A stretch of DNA of 64,000 nt from Peptococcaceae bacterium UBA3937 (GCA_002385735.1 DGEB01000015.1:1-64000), one strand, 5' to 3'. Counted from the first letter of the stretch, positions 38,519-48,579 are shown. The notes: a model not told the origin generated them from the sequence alone. Numbers and translations are program-made.

Positions 38519-39733
38519 ATGAAATGGATTTCGGGCCTCTCCGGTTATGTGGAAGTAGCTTTGCAGGGGTCTCAGCCCGAAAGAATCATCAATATGGCTT
38601 TAAGCAGGGGGATTACCATTTGGGATATCCGGCAGGAAAAACCGCATCAGTACCGGTTAAAAGTCAGCGTGGGAGGGTACAAGGCCTTTCGTTCCCTCAT
38701 CAGGCGCTCCTCCTGCCGGGTGAAGCTGCTGCAAAAAAAGGGAATCCCTTTTTATTTAATGAAAGCCAAAAGAAGAAAAGTACTCGTCTTCGGTACTTTC
38801 TTTTTTTGTTTGAGTTTGTATTTTTTCAGTTCCTTTGTTTGGGTGGTGGAAGTGACGGGTAACAAACTGGTCCCGGCGGAGCTTATTCTCACGAAAAGCC
38901 AGGAGTTGGGGCTAAAAAGGGGAGTACCCCAAAAAGCTGTTGACTGCAATGAACTGGCGGAAAGTTTACTGCTTGAAATCCCGGAGCTTTCCTGGGTGGG
39001 AATTCGGGGGCAAGGAACGAAAATGATTATTGAGGTAGCGGAAAAAACCTTTCCCCCGGCCGATGATGAAAAGAAGCCAGCCGATTTGGTGGCCCGGGTG
39101 GACGGCGTAATCGAGGAAATCCTGGTGATGAAAGGAACCCCTCTGGTGCAGGAGGGGGATCCGGTAGAAAAGGGACAGCTATTGATTGCCGGCTACGTTT
39201 ACCCGCAGATCATTGTAGCAGAAGACGGGCAAATCAGCCCCGGCGGGGAACCGGAAGCGGTGCGGGCCAAAGGGGTGGTACGGGCCCGGGTGTCCCGCAG
39301 CAAAAAAATGTATTGTCCCATCCAGGAAACCGTGCTGAAAGATACGGGGGCGGAGATGCAAACCATTTGTCTTAATTTTGGGGGGAAGGAAATTTATCTG
39401 CGGGGCACGAAAGAAGCCCCCTATGCCCACTTTCGGTCGATTCGTCAGGTCAAGCCACTTCTTGAGTGGAAAGGAAGGAATTTGCAGGGGACTGTCGAAT
39501 TAATTACTATTGTCTATAAAGAGCAAAATTGTGAAACACATTACTGGGGCATTGAAGGTGCCTTTCAGGAAGCGGCGCGCAGGGCTCATGAAGCATTAAG
39601 GCGGGAGTTGCCCCAGGATTATAAAATTGTGAACCGTTCGGCGGAACCGATTCCCTGGCCGGATAAAGGAGCAGTCGCCTTGAAGTATGTCCTGGAAACA
39701 GTGGAGAACATCGGGACCTATCCCCAACGATAG
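38519..39733 (+). CDS. yqfD: Sporulation protein YqfD
   Basis: A protein of about 404 residues of the YqfD family. It has an N-terminal soluble domain (WISGLSGYVEVALQGSQPERIINMALSRGI), one transmembrane segment (FGTFFFCLSLYFFSSFVWVVEV), and a long extracytoplasmic domain related in arrangement to FtsQ/POTRA-like proteins. ATG 38519 after SD GGTAGGTGG is preferred to GTG 38510. It is coupled to yqfC. Its exact molecular function is unknown. Confidence 0.92.
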   Translation: MKWISGLSGYVEVALQGSQPERIINMALSRGITIWDIRQEKPHQYRLKVSVGGYKAFRSLIRRSSCRVKLLQKKGIPFYLMKAKRRKVLVFGTFFFCLSLYFFSSFVWVVEVTGNKLVPAELILTKSQELGLKRGVPQKAVDCNELAESLLLEIPELSWVGIRGQGTKMIIEVAEKTFPPADDEKKPADLVARVDGVIEEILVMKGTPLVQEGDPVEKGQLLIAGYVYPQIIVAEDGQISPGGEPEAVRAKGVVRARVSRSKKMYCPIQETVLKDTGAEMQTICLNFGGKEIYLRGTKEAPYAHFRSIRQVKPLLEWKGRNLQGTVELITIVYKEQNCETHYWGIEGAFQEAARRAHEALRRELPQDYKIVNRSAEPIPWPDKGAVALKYVLETVENIGTYPQR

Positions 39734-39837
39734 ATTGTTAATGAAAGATAGGGTATAATTAAATAGTTAAAAAAATAGGGCTGGATTAATTCATGGAAAG
39801 AAAACAAAGAGAAAAAGGAATAAGGAAGGTAGATAAT

Positions 39838-40821
39838 TTGACGGAGTTAACGGAAAAACACTTTAGCCTTACTAATCAGGAAGCGGCAGAATTATATGGA
39901 TTACAGGACGAGAATCTGCGGTTTTTGGAAAATCATCTGGGCGCGAAGATTGTGGCCCGTGGTGGCGACATTCACCTCACCGGGACCGAACAGGAAGTTG
40001 AGTTCGCCGGCGCCGTGCTCCAGCAGTTGATTGATTTAATTAAAAAGGGTAATGCCATCTCCATTCCTGGTATTAATTACTGTATTCAGGCTGTGCTGGA
40101 AGGCCAGGGAGAGCAGCTTTCGGAAATGCTGAATCAGGTGATTCAGGTCACCGCCCGCGGGAAACAGATCAAACCCAAGACGGTTGGGCAATATCATTAT
40201 GTACAAGCAATCAGGAAAAACGACATTACCTTCGGCATCGGCCCGGCCGGGACAGGGAAGACCTATTTAGCAGTGGTAATGGCCGTTTCCGCTTTGAAGA
40301 AGAAAGAAGTAAATCGCATCGTTTTGACCCGTCCGGCGGTGGAAGCCGGCGAAAAACTCGGCTTTCTGCCGGGTGATATGCAGGAAAAAGTCAATCCTTA
40401 TTTAAGGCCGCTTTATGATGGTTTGTACGATATTTTAGGGATTGAAACGGCCCAGCGGTATATGGACCGGTCGGTGATTGAGGTGGCTCCCCTTGCCTAT
40501 ATGCGGGGGAGGACTTTGGATGATTCCTTCATTATTTTAGACGAAGCCCAGAACACTACTCCTGAACAAATGAAGATGTTTCTCACCCGACTGGGCTTTG
40601 GTTCGAAAGCGGTTGTGACCGGTGACGTTACCCAGGTGGATTTGCCCAGAAACTCTAATTCGGGTTTGGTTGTCGTGCAGAATATCTTGAAGGGGCTGGA
40701 AGGGATTAGCTTTCAATACCTTACGCAGGCAGACGTCATTCGTCATCCTGTTGTGCAAAGGATTGTTCTGGCCTACGAGAAATACCAGGAGGCCGAAGAA
40801 AACAATTCCAATAACAGCTAA
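39838..40821 (+). CDS. phoH: PhoH-family ATPase
   Basis: P-loop ATPase with Walker A GPAGTGKT (135-142) and Walker B FIILDEAQN, and an N-terminal KH-like segment. The family is often next to ybeY and linked to RNA metabolism. I prefer TTG 39838 (SD AAGGAAGG at 39822-39829), giving 327 residues; ATG 39793 is in frame but lacks an SD. The yqfD-phoH-pgpH-ybeY order matches B. subtilis. Confidence 0.93.
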   Translation: MTELTEKHFSLTNQEAAELYGLQDENLRFLENHLGAKIVARGGDIHLTGTEQEVEFAGAVLQQLIDLIKKGNAISIPGINYCIQAVLEGQGEQLSEMLNQVIQVTARGKQIKPKTVGQYHYVQAIRKNDITFGIGPAGTGKTYLAVVMAVSALKKKEVNRIVLTRPAVEAGEKLGFLPGDMQEKVNPYLRPLYDGLYDILGIETAQRYMDRSVIEVAPLAYMRGRTLDDSFIILDEAQNTTPEQMKMFLTRLGFGSKAVVTGDVTQVDLPRNSNSGLVVVQNILKGLEGISFQYLTQADVIRHPVVQRIVLAYEKYQEAEENNSNNS

Positions 40822-43086
40822 GTGTTCGCCATGCGCTCCAGGAATGGGAAGGACAGTGAGGAGGAGATTACAATCGAAACGCAGAAAATGAAGGCGACAT
40901 TACTTCGGCAATCCGGCGCGGTTTTCGGCAACCGCCGGGTGAGAAATATTGTTTCTTTTCTGGCTTTTTTCCTGGGGATTCTGATTATTTTTGCTATTCA
41001 TTTCCTGCCGGAGGATTTGCCGGTACAGGAAGGACAGGTTTCGCCCAGGACGATAAAAGCGCCCCAAACCAAAACTTTTGAAGACACTGCCAAAACAGCG
41101 GAACGGAAGAAACAGGCGGAAGACAACATTAAGGAGGTTTATATCTTAGACCGCAGTGTTTTGACGAAAATGGAACAGACGGTCAACGATCGTTTTGCTG
41201 ATTTAGAAGCGATTATTAACTCTGAACGCAGCAGCACGGAAAAAATGGCCTTGCTGGAAGAAAAGTTTGGGCTCACCGAAGGAACGGTGCGGGCGTTGGT
41301 GTCTTTAGATGCGGATACGATTAAAATATTGCAGTTGGAAGCGATGACTTTATTAAAAAACCATTGGCAGGACGGCGTCCGGGAAGACGAAGTCGTGAAG
41401 AAAAAAACGGAACTCTACAACCAGTTGGATTTGTTGAATCTTACGGTTCCTTATAAAAACTTGTTAAGGTCCGTTTTCGATCAAGTGGATTTCCAGACAA
41501 ATTATCTGTTGGATGAGGAAGCCACCTTAAAGGCGAAGCGTGAAGCCTCGCAAAGCCAAGGCGTTGTAATGGTGGAAGTGCGAAAAGGACAAAAAATCAT
41601 CGAAGAAGGGGAAGTAGTCACCGCCGAGCATATTCGCATTCTGGAAGCATTGGGCTATAAACGTTCGGCTGCACCTTATATTACGCTTTTAGGGATTAGC
41701 CTTTTTACGGCCCTGGCGTCGGTGCTGGTCGTCATTTATTTGAAATTCTATCGCAGGCATTTATACCAGAAGGGCTTTAATTTTGTCTTGCTGGGCTTGA
41801 TTTCTTTTGTCGCGCTGTTATTTATTCATTTAATTTCTTCAATTAATATCAGTTCTAATCCGGAGATTGCCAGGCTGGCCGGCTATTTGATTCCGGTAGC
41901 GACCTTTTCCATGCTTATTGCCATTTTGCTGGATACGGCTTTGGCCATTTTTATGACCGTGCTCTTATGCTTTTATATCGGCATTATGACCGGAAATGAG
42001 CTTTCCTACGCGATTACGGGTTTTGTCAGCGGCTTGGTTGGTATATACAGCGTCGCAAAATTTAACCGGCATTTTGACTGGGTTAAAGCAGGCTTGTTTA
42101 TTTCCCTGGCCAATGTTTTTACCATTACGTCAATGGAACTGATGAACAACGAGCAATGGTATGTTCTGTTGATTGGCGGCTCCATCGGGGTAATCAACGG
42201 GATCGTTTCGGCGATCTTCGCTTATGGCAGTTTGCCCTTTTTAGAATCGTGTTTTAAGATTACCACCAGTGTGCGGCTTTTGGAGCTTTCCAATCCTAAT
42301 CAGCCGTTACTGAAAAGGCTTTTGATTGAAGCGCCCGGCACCTATCATCACAGTATTATGGTGGGGAATCTGGCGGAGGCGGCGGCGGATGCGGTGGGAG
42401 CCGATTCCTTGTTAGTGCGGGTAGGGGCTTTTTATCACGATATCGGGAAGCTGAGGCGCCCGTACTTTTTCACCGAGAACCAGATGGGCGGGGAAAACCC
42501 CCATGAAAAGCTGTCACCTTCTTTAAGCGCCTTGATTATTACTTCCCATGTGAAAGACGGGGTGGAAATCGCCCGGCAGGAGAACTTGCCGGCAGAGGTC
42601 ATCGACCTGATTGCCCAGCACCATGGGACGGGCTTAGTCACCTATTTTTATCATAAAGCGTTGGAAATGGGGAATTCTGATAGTATTAAGGAAGATGAAT
42701 ACCGTTATCATGCCGAAAAACCCCAATCCAAGGAAGCCGCGATTATTATGCTGGCGGATAGTGTGGAAGCGGCGGTTCGTTCCATGAGTTCGCCCAGTCC
42801 GGGCAAGATCGAAGGGCTGGTCCGCAAAATGATTAAAGAGCGCCTGGAGGACGGTCAACTGGACGAATGTGAATTAACTTTTAAGGACTTAGATTTAATC
42901 GCCATCGCTTTTACCCGGATTTTAAGCGGCATATTCCACACGCGCATCGAGTATCCGGAGAATGTGCTGGAAGCGATGAAGGGAGGCAATTTGTCCAGTG
43001 AGGATTCTAGTGGGGAGCCAACCGGAGAGCGTCACAATAACTCCAACCATGGAAACGGTGATTTGCCGGGTGGGGGAGGGAATTAG
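40822..43086 (+). CDS. pgpH: Cyclic-di-AMP phosphodiesterase PgpH (7TM-HD)
   Basis: Membrane HD phosphohydrolase that degrades c-di-AMP. In order: an N-terminal helix, an extracytoplasmic 7TMR-HDED domain, seven transmembrane helices (about 285-480), and a cytoplasmic HD domain with HSIMVGNLAEAAADAVGADSL and YHDIGKL, then HHGTGLVTYFY. The start is uncertain. GTG 40822 directly follows the phoH stop without an SD. The only good SD (GGAGGAG, 40859-40865) is followed by in-frame ATT/ATC rather than a common start codon; the next ATG is at 40888. Confidence 0.93.
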   Translation: MFAMRSRNGKDSEEEITIETQKMKATLLRQSGAVFGNRRVRNIVSFLAFFLGILIIFAIHFLPEDLPVQEGQVSPRTIKAPQTKTFEDTAKTAERKKQAEDNIKEVYILDRSVLTKMEQTVNDRFADLEAIINSERSSTEKMALLEEKFGLTEGTVRALVSLDADTIKILQLEAMTLLKNHWQDGVREDEVVKKKTELYNQLDLLNLTVPYKNLLRSVFDQVDFQTNYLLDEEATLKAKREASQSQGVVMVEVRKGQKIIEEGEVVTAEHIRILEALGYKRSAAPYITLLGISLFTALASVLVVIYLKFYRRHLYQKGFNFVLLGLISFVALLFIHLISSINISSNPEIARLAGYLIPVATFSMLIAILLDTALAIFMTVLLCFYIGIMTGNELSYAITGFVSGLVGIYSVAKFNRHFDWVKAGLFISLANVFTITSMELMNNEQWYVLLIGGSIGVINGIVSAIFAYGSLPFLESCFKITTSVRLLELSNPNQPLLKRLLIEAPGTYHHSIMVGNLAEAAADAVGADSLLVRVGAFYHDIGKLRRPYFFTENQMGGENPHEKLSPSLSALIITSHVKDGVEIARQENLPAEVIDLIAQHHGTGLVTYFYHKALEMGNSDSIKEDEYRYHAEKPQSKEAAIIMLADSVEAAVRSMSSPSPGKIEGLVRKMIKERLEDGQLDECELTFKDLDLIAIAFTRILSGIFHTRIEYPENVLEAMKGGNLSSEDSSGEPTGERHNNSNHGNGDLPGGGGN

Positions 43087-43477
43087 CCGGCGGTTTGGCT
43101 TGAATGAAAAGACCGAAGTAAGTGTTACCTTGGTCAATGACGAAACGATTCAGGAACTAAATAAATCCTACCGGGGGATCGACCGACCCACCGATGTATT
43201 ATCCTTTGCTTTTGACGAGGCGACCGAAGGGGAAGCGGCAGTATCCATGAGCGAACAGGAAATCCACCTTCTGGGGGAAATCGTCATTTCCCTGGAGCGC
43301 ACCATCGCGCAGGCGGAGGAGTATGGGCATAGCGTGGAAAGGGAAATGGCTTTTCTTTTTGTGCATGGCATGCTGCACCTGTTGGGTTATGATCACCAGG
43401 AGGATGAGGAAAGGCGCCAAATGCGTCAAATCGAAGAAGAGATTCTTGAAGCGGTTGCTTATGGCCGCGAGAATTAA
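42998..43477 (+). CDS. ybeY: Endoribonuclease YbeY
   Basis: Metal-dependent RNase in 16S rRNA maturation and ribosome quality control. The zinc motif HGMLHLLGYDH (HGXXHLXGYDH) and the segment YRGIDRPTDVLSFAFDE are diagnostic. The start is GTG 42998 with SD AGGGAGG about 12 nt upstream; it overlaps the end of pgpH by 89 bp, so coupling is likely. Its 159 residues are normal. Confidence 0.93.
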   Translation: MRILVGSQPESVTITPTMETVICRVGEGISRRFGLNEKTEVSVTLVNDETIQELNKSYRGIDRPTDVLSFAFDEATEGEAAVSMSEQEIHLLGEIVISLERTIAQAEEYGHSVEREMAFLFVHGMLHLLGYDHQEDEERRQMRQIEEEILEAVAYGREN

Positions 43478-43508
43478 GTGATTTTGTTTAGGAGGGAATT
43501 TAATTATT

Positions 43509-44789
43509 TTGTCAGAGGTCCACGCGATTCAGTTATTGATTTTAGGGCTTTTGCTGTGTTTGTCGGCTTTTTTCTCTGCTTCCGAAACAGCAGTTTTTTC
43601 CGCCAATAAAGTGAAAATCCGGCACCTGATCGAAGAAGGGAATAAACAGGCTGCCCTATTGAAGCGGTTAATGGAGCAGCCCGGTAAGGTCATCTCGACC
43701 ATTTTGATTGGTAACAATGTGGTCAATATCGGCGCCACGGCGCTGGCCACGTCTTTAGCGATTAGCATCGTCGGTTCAACGGGTGCGGGAATTGCCACCG
43801 GAATCATGTCCGTCCTGATTCTTCTTTTCGGGGAAATCACGCCCAAGACTTTGGTGTCACAGCGACCGGAGGGCTTTGCCATCCGGATTAGCGGCATTCT
43901 GCATGGTTTAGGAAAGTTGCTTTCTCCCGTTATTTATGTGTTTAACAGCTTTACTAATCTTTTAGTCAGGTTAATCAGCGGTCCGGTCAAGAAGGATCAT
44001 TTGATTACGGAAGAGGAACTGCGGATGCTGGTTAATGTAGGGGAAGAAGAAGGATTTATCGATGAAGACGAACGGGAGATGATTGACAGCATTTTTGAAT
44101 TTGACGATACCCTGGTGCGGGAAGTAATGGTGCCGCGTATTGATATTGTGGCGGTGAATATCACCGAGCCATTAGAAAAGGTGATTAAACTAATTGTAGA
44201 AAAAGGACATTCCCGGCTTCCGGTTTTTGATGAAACCGTAGACAATATTATTGGCCTGATTTATGCCAAGGACATATTGCGGGTTTTTGCGGAGCGGAAT
44301 GCTGCCGAGACCAGGCTGGAGGATTTGATGAGGCAGGCATATTATGTTCCTGAGAGCAAAAAGGTCCGGGATTTGTTTGCTGAATTACGCAAGGAAAAAG
44401 TGCACATGGCCATTGTGCTGGACGAGTACGGGGGGACGGCCGGGTTAATCACCATTGAGGATGTGATTGAGGAGATCGTCGGGGAGATCCAGGATGAATA
44501 TGACCAGGAGGAAAGGGAAGTGGAAGTCCAAAGCGACGGTTCGTTAATCGTCGATGCGCGCACGCCCATTTCCGAGATTAATAATTTACTGAATACGAGT
44601 TTGCCGGAAGATGAATTTGAAACCATTAGCGGTTGGGTTTTTCACAATTTGGGTACATTACCTAATCAAGGACAAGAGTTTGATATCGGGGAGCTTCATG
44701 TGAAAATCGAGAAGATCACCGGGCAACGGATTGGGAAGTTGCAGCTTTGGAAGAAAAATGAGGAGAAAACGAATCGGAACGAGGAGTAA
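43509..44789 (+). CDS. CNNM/CorC-type membrane protein (DUF21, CBS pair, HlyC domain)
   Basis: A 426-residue protein with an N-terminal DUF21 membrane domain (about 1-190), two CBS domains (about 205-325), and a C-terminal CorC/HlyC domain. The family includes Mg2+ export or homeostasis proteins (MpfA-like) and the misnamed 'hemolysins'. TTG 43509 follows SD AGGAGGG. It occupies the ybeY-cdd interval where dgkA is usual. An Mg2+ role would fit the mgtE gene nearby, but this is inference. Confidence 0.88.
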   Translation: MSEVHAIQLLILGLLLCLSAFFSASETAVFSANKVKIRHLIEEGNKQAALLKRLMEQPGKVISTILIGNNVVNIGATALATSLAISIVGSTGAGIATGIMSVLILLFGEITPKTLVSQRPEGFAIRISGILHGLGKLLSPVIYVFNSFTNLLVRLISGPVKKDHLITEEELRMLVNVGEEEGFIDEDEREMIDSIFEFDDTLVREVMVPRIDIVAVNITEPLEKVIKLIVEKGHSRLPVFDETVDNIIGLIYAKDILRVFAERNAAETRLEDLMRQAYYVPESKKVRDLFAELRKEKVHMAIVLDEYGGTAGLITIEDVIEEIVGEIQDEYDQEEREVEVQSDGSLIVDARTPISEINNLLNTSLPEDEFETISGWVFHNLGTLPNQGQEFDIGELHVKIEKITGQRIGKLQLWKKNEEKTNRNEE

Positions 44790-44816
44790 AATAGCATAAT
44801 TAAAGGAGCAATGGCA

Positions 44817-45881
44817 ATGATCAAGAAGTGGAAACTGGCAGTTGGCGGCTTGGCAGCGTTTTTTTTGAGCATCGCTTTGGGCGCGGGAGCTTATTATCTG
44901 GCGCATCCGTACTTTTTCAAATCAGCCGTCAATAACGAAGTGCCGGAGCAGGAACAGGAGGAGGAAGTGGTGGAAGATCCGGCCGAAGACGCCCCGGGCT
45001 ATTATTTTGCCGGCTGGAAGGATAAAGCAAGGGGAAGGGCATTGGCCGTGGTGATTGATAATGTCAAGGCCGCCCGACCCCAAACCGGGCTGGAAGATGC
45101 CGATGTGGTGGTGGAAGTCCCCGTGGAGGGGGGCATAACCCGCTTTCTTGCGTTGATTTGCTGTGATAATCTGGATTTAGTCGGCCCTGTGCGGAGCGCC
45201 CGGTCCTATTTCGTTGACCTGGCGGAAGAATATAAGGCCATTTTGGTCCATGCCGGCGGGTCGCCCGATTCCTTACAGCAACTGGCGGCGCGCAAGCTTG
45301 AACACCTTGATGAAATAACCGGCGGGGGGCAAGTGGCCGGGGCTTTCTGGCGGGCTCCGGACCGCTCCAAACCGCATAATCTTTATACCAGCACCGACAC
45401 CCTTCGGCGGACGGCGAAAAAACTGCAGATGAACACCACCACGCTGCCGCCCCAGCGGAAGCTTTTGGCGGCCGACGCGGAAATCGAAGGGGAGCCGGTG
45501 GAAAACGTGCACATTATGTTCCCGCAGAAAAGTTCGATGGTCCGTTTTGCCTTTGACCAGAAGAAGGGGGTTTTCGCCCGGTACATTACCGACCAGGACC
45601 AGCCCCATCTGAACGCGGAAGGGGAACAGCTATTGGTGGCCAATGTGCTGATCCAGTTTGCCGATTCCCGCGTGATCGATGGGGACGGACGGTTAAAGAT
45701 TGCTTTGACAGGAGAAGGCGATGCCCTGATTTTCCGTGGGGGAAAGGTGCTGAAAGGGCGGTGGCAGAAAACGGCCGGGGAACTCACCAAATTTACCGAC
45801 CGCAACGGGAAAGAGGTGTCTTTGCTGGAAGGTCCTACGTGGCTCGTGATCGTGCCCAAAGGAGTTAAGGTGGAATACTGA
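44817..45881 (+). CDS. DUF3048 (YerB-like) extracytoplasmic protein
   Basis: A 354-residue protein with an N-terminal membrane anchor (about 10-28), an acidic linker, and a DUF3048 domain (PLAVVIDN-like LAVVIDNVKAARPQTGLEDADVVVEVPVEGGITRFLAL, VGPVRSARSYFVDLA). The family's function is unknown. ATG 44817 has proper SD spacing; ATG 44811 is too close to AAGGAG. It is probably co-transcribed with the CBS-domain gene 27 bp upstream. Confidence 0.85.
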   Translation: MIKKWKLAVGGLAAFFLSIALGAGAYYLAHPYFFKSAVNNEVPEQEQEEEVVEDPAEDAPGYYFAGWKDKARGRALAVVIDNVKAARPQTGLEDADVVVEVPVEGGITRFLALICCDNLDLVGPVRSARSYFVDLAEEYKAILVHAGGSPDSLQQLAARKLEHLDEITGGGQVAGAFWRAPDRSKPHNLYTSTDTLRRTAKKLQMNTTTLPPQRKLLAADAEIEGEPVENVHIMFPQKSSMVRFAFDQKKGVFARYITDQDQPHLNAEGEQLLVANVLIQFADSRVIDGDGRLKIALTGEGDALIFRGGKVLKGRWQKTAGELTKFTDRNGKEVSLLEGPTWLVIVPKGVKVEY

Positions 45882-45962
45882 GGTGCTCCATCAATCGTGG
45901 GGGTATACATAGATCGATCGACACCCGTTAGCCAGGTTATAAATTAAGCAGGAGGAAAAAAG

Positions 45963-46388
45963 ATGGATGAGGAGCTTTGTGGGGAGAAAAAAGCAGAATT
46001 GCTGGAAGCAGCCCTGAAGGCACGGGAGAATGCTTATGCCCCTTATTCCCGTTTTCAAGTGGGCGCGGCGCTTCTTGCCGATGACGGGAAGATTTATACC
46101 GGTTGCAATGTGGAAAATGCCTCCTATGGATTAGCTGTTTGCGCCGAAAGGGTAGCTGTCTTTCAGGCTGTATTAAATGGCGCCCGTTCCTTCCGGGCGA
46201 TGGCGGTAGTGGCCGCTTTGGACGAGCCGGTGCCGCCTTGCGGGGCTTGTCGTCAGGTATTAGCGGAATTTGCGCCGGAAATGCCGCTTTTCATGGGCAA
46301 CCTGCAGGGCAAAATAAGCTGTCTGAAGGTAAAGGATCTATTGCCATACGCTTTTGGGCCGGACAAATTAATGGAGGATAAGGGATAG
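45963..46388 (+). CDS. cdd: Cytidine deaminase
   Basis: Deaminates cytidine and deoxycytidine to uridine and deoxyuridine. The zinc motif is C60-A-E62 and PCGAC (92-96), the all-cysteine form seen in Gram-positive enzymes. Its 141 residues are normal. SD AGGAGG precedes the ATG. It lies directly before era, as in B. subtilis, and upstream of a nucleoside transporter and deoC. Confidence 0.96.
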   Translation: MDEELCGEKKAELLEAALKARENAYAPYSRFQVGAALLADDGKIYTGCNVENASYGLAVCAERVAVFQAVLNGARSFRAMAVVAALDEPVPPCGACRQVLAEFAPEMPLFMGNLQGKISCLKVKDLLPYAFGPDKLMEDKG

Positions 46389-46389
46389 A

Positions 46390-47298
46390 ATGGTGAGGAC
46401 TGATGAGCCATTCAAATCCGGTTTTATCGCTTTAATCGGGCGGCCGAATGCGGGAAAATCCACCCTCCTGAATACCCTGCTCGGGCAGAAGGTGGCCATT
46501 ATCTCCGCTAAACCGCAGACGACCCGTAATAAAATTGTGGGGGTCTTGACCAAACCGCAGCACCAGTTGATTTTTCTGGATACTCCGGGGATTCACAAGC
46601 CGTTGGATAAATTAGGGCAGGTCATGGTGGAAACGGCCTTGCATACTTTGCGGGAGGTTGACTTAATCTATTATCTGGTAGATGCTGCAGTGCCTTTTGG
46701 CGGGGGAGAAGCGTTCATTTTGGAGAAATTGGAGCATGTCCAAAAACCGGTCTTTTTACTGCTTAATAAGATCGACCGGCTGAAGAAGCCGGAGCTTTTG
46801 CCGCTCATTGATTTTTACCGCAAGAAAAGGGAATGGGCGGAGATTGTCCCGCTTTCCGCCTTAACCGGTGAAAACCTGGACCGCTTGCTTGAGGTCACCT
46901 TGCCCTATTTGGAAGAAGGGCCGCAGTATTATCCCTCCGATGCGCTGACGGATCAACCGGAGCGGGTTATTTTAGCCGAATTAATCCGGGAGAAAATCAT
47001 CCTGGCTACCCATCAGGAGATTCCCCATTCCGTGGCAGTATTGGTAGAGCTGATGGAGGAGCGTGCGGAAGACCTGTTTTACATTGGGGCGACCATCTTT
47101 GTGGAACATGCCTCCCAGAAGGCGATTCTGATCGGGAAGCAAGGGGAAAGGTTAAAAGAGATCGGCACCCAAGCACGACAGGAGATAGAAAAGCTGCTGG
47201 GAACGAAAGCTTTCCTGGAGCTGTGGGTTAAAGTGAAAGCTGATTGGCGGAACAGCCCCCGTAATTTGCGGGAGTTCGGCTATACCGCGCCGGAATAA
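46390..47298 (+). CDS. era: GTPase Era
   Basis: GTPase that binds the 3' end of 16S rRNA during 30S assembly. G1 is GRPNAGKST, G3 DTPGIH, G4 NKID, and the C-terminal KH domain (IFVEHASQKAILIGKQGERLKEIG) is present. It starts 2 bp after the cdd stop, so the two are coupled. Confidence 0.97.
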   Translation: MVRTDEPFKSGFIALIGRPNAGKSTLLNTLLGQKVAIISAKPQTTRNKIVGVLTKPQHQLIFLDTPGIHKPLDKLGQVMVETALHTLREVDLIYYLVDAAVPFGGGEAFILEKLEHVQKPVFLLLNKIDRLKKPELLPLIDFYRKKREWAEIVPLSALTGENLDRLLEVTLPYLEEGPQYYPSDALTDQPERVILAELIREKIILATHQEIPHSVAVLVELMEERAEDLFYIGATIFVEHASQKAILIGKQGERLKEIGTQARQEIEKLLGTKAFLELWVKVKADWRNSPRNLREFGYTAPE

Positions 47299-47326
47299 GG
47301 CCTCTTTTGTGAAAAGTTTTTCCGGC

Positions 47327-47355
47327 TTGCGAAAGATCATCATTTATTATATGAT
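47327..47355 (+). promoter_or_regulatory. Promoter of the nucleoside transporter operon
   Basis: TTGCGA (47327-47332), a 17-bp spacer and TATGAT (47350-47355). It starts a new unit after era. Confidence 0.6.
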
Positions 47356-47426
47356 AAAGCCGTTGGCTGAATATTGGCTTTTTATAACAACAAAATATAA
47401 AAAAACAGAGGGAGGCAAAGAAAACA

Positions 47427-48533
47427 ATGAAAAGAAAGTTGGCTGTATTTTTAAGTCTGCTGCTGGTTTTTGCCTTAGTTGCTACTGGTTGCGGGGCCGG
47501 GACACCGGATACGGAGGAACCGCAAGAAAATGAAAAACCGGCGGTCAAAGTAGGTTTTATTTACATAGGTTCCGCCAGTGACGGGGGTTGGTCCGAAGCC
47601 CACGACAAAGGTCGTCAATACCTGGAGGAACAACTTGGGGTGGAGACGGTTGTAAAGGAATCGGTGCCGGAAGGGCCGGATTGTATAAAGATAATCAATG
47701 ACATGGTGGACCAGGGTTGCAATATCATTTTTGCCACCAGCTTTGGCTATATGGATTATGTGGTGCAGGCGGCGCAGAATCATCCCGACGTAAAATTCCT
47801 GCATTGCTCCGGTTATAAAATGGCGGACAACCTGGGCGTGTATTTCGGGAGAATCTATCAACCCCGTTATTTATCCGGGATTGTTGCCGGTATGAAAACC
47901 AAGACCAATAAAATTGGTTATGTGGCTGCTTTCGGGATTCCCGAAGTAGTGCGGGGAATCAATGCCTTTACCCTGGGCGTTCGTTCCGTTAATCCCGATG
48001 CTACCGTTGCGGTAAAATGGACCCATACCTGGGTGGATGCGCCGAAAGCGAAAGAAGCGGCCAAGGCTTTGCTTGATGAAGGTTGTGACGTGATCGCCCA
48101 GCACCAGGATGCTCCGGGACCGCAGGTGGCCGCCGAGGAAAGCGGTGTTTGGTCAATTGGCTATAACATGGATATGACCTCGGTTGCTCCGAAAGCCCAT
48201 ATGACGGCGCCGGTCTGGAACTGGGGGCCCTATTACGTGGACCAGATCAAAGCAGTGATGGACGATAGCTGGAAAGCGGAAAACTACTGGGGCGGCATGG
48301 AAGACGGCATCGTCAATCTTTCCCCGCTGACGGAAAATGCGCCGGAAGGAGCTCAGGAGGCTGTGGATAAGGCCCAAGCGGCAATTTTATCCGGCGAGAA
48401 CAAAATCTTTACCGGACCTCTCAAAGATAACACCGGGCAACTAAAAGTTCCGGAGGGAGTAACTTTAACCGATGAACAATTAACCAGCATTGACTGGTTG
48501 GTCGAAGGAGTAATAGGTAAGGTAGAATTATAA
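47427..48533 (+). CDS. BMP-family nucleoside-binding lipoprotein
   Basis: Extracytoplasmic solute-binding protein (PnrA/NupN/BmpA type) that captures nucleosides for an ABC importer. The signal peptide ends in the lipobox VATGC with Cys22. VGFIYIGSASDGGWSEAHDKG and the domain closing with FTGPLKDNTGQLKVPEG are typical. SD GAGGGAGG precedes the ATG. It leads a four-gene operon. Confidence 0.93.
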   Translation: MKRKLAVFLSLLLVFALVATGCGAGTPDTEEPQENEKPAVKVGFIYIGSASDGGWSEAHDKGRQYLEEQLGVETVVKESVPEGPDCIKIINDMVDQGCNIIFATSFGYMDYVVQAAQNHPDVKFLHCSGYKMADNLGVYFGRIYQPRYLSGIVAGMKTKTNKIGYVAAFGIPEVVRGINAFTLGVRSVNPDATVAVKWTHTWVDAPKAKEAAKALLDEGCDVIAQHQDAPGPQVAAEESGVWSIGYNMDMTSVAPKAHMTAPVWNWGPYYVDQIKAVMDDSWKAENYWGGMEDGIVNLSPLTENAPEGAQEAVDKAQAAILSGENKIFTGPLKDNTGQLKVPEGVTLTDEQLTSIDWLVEGVIGKVEL

Positions 48534-48579
48534 ACAATAAACAAGTCTTGGAATCAAGGACGACGGTGAGGAAGAACCC

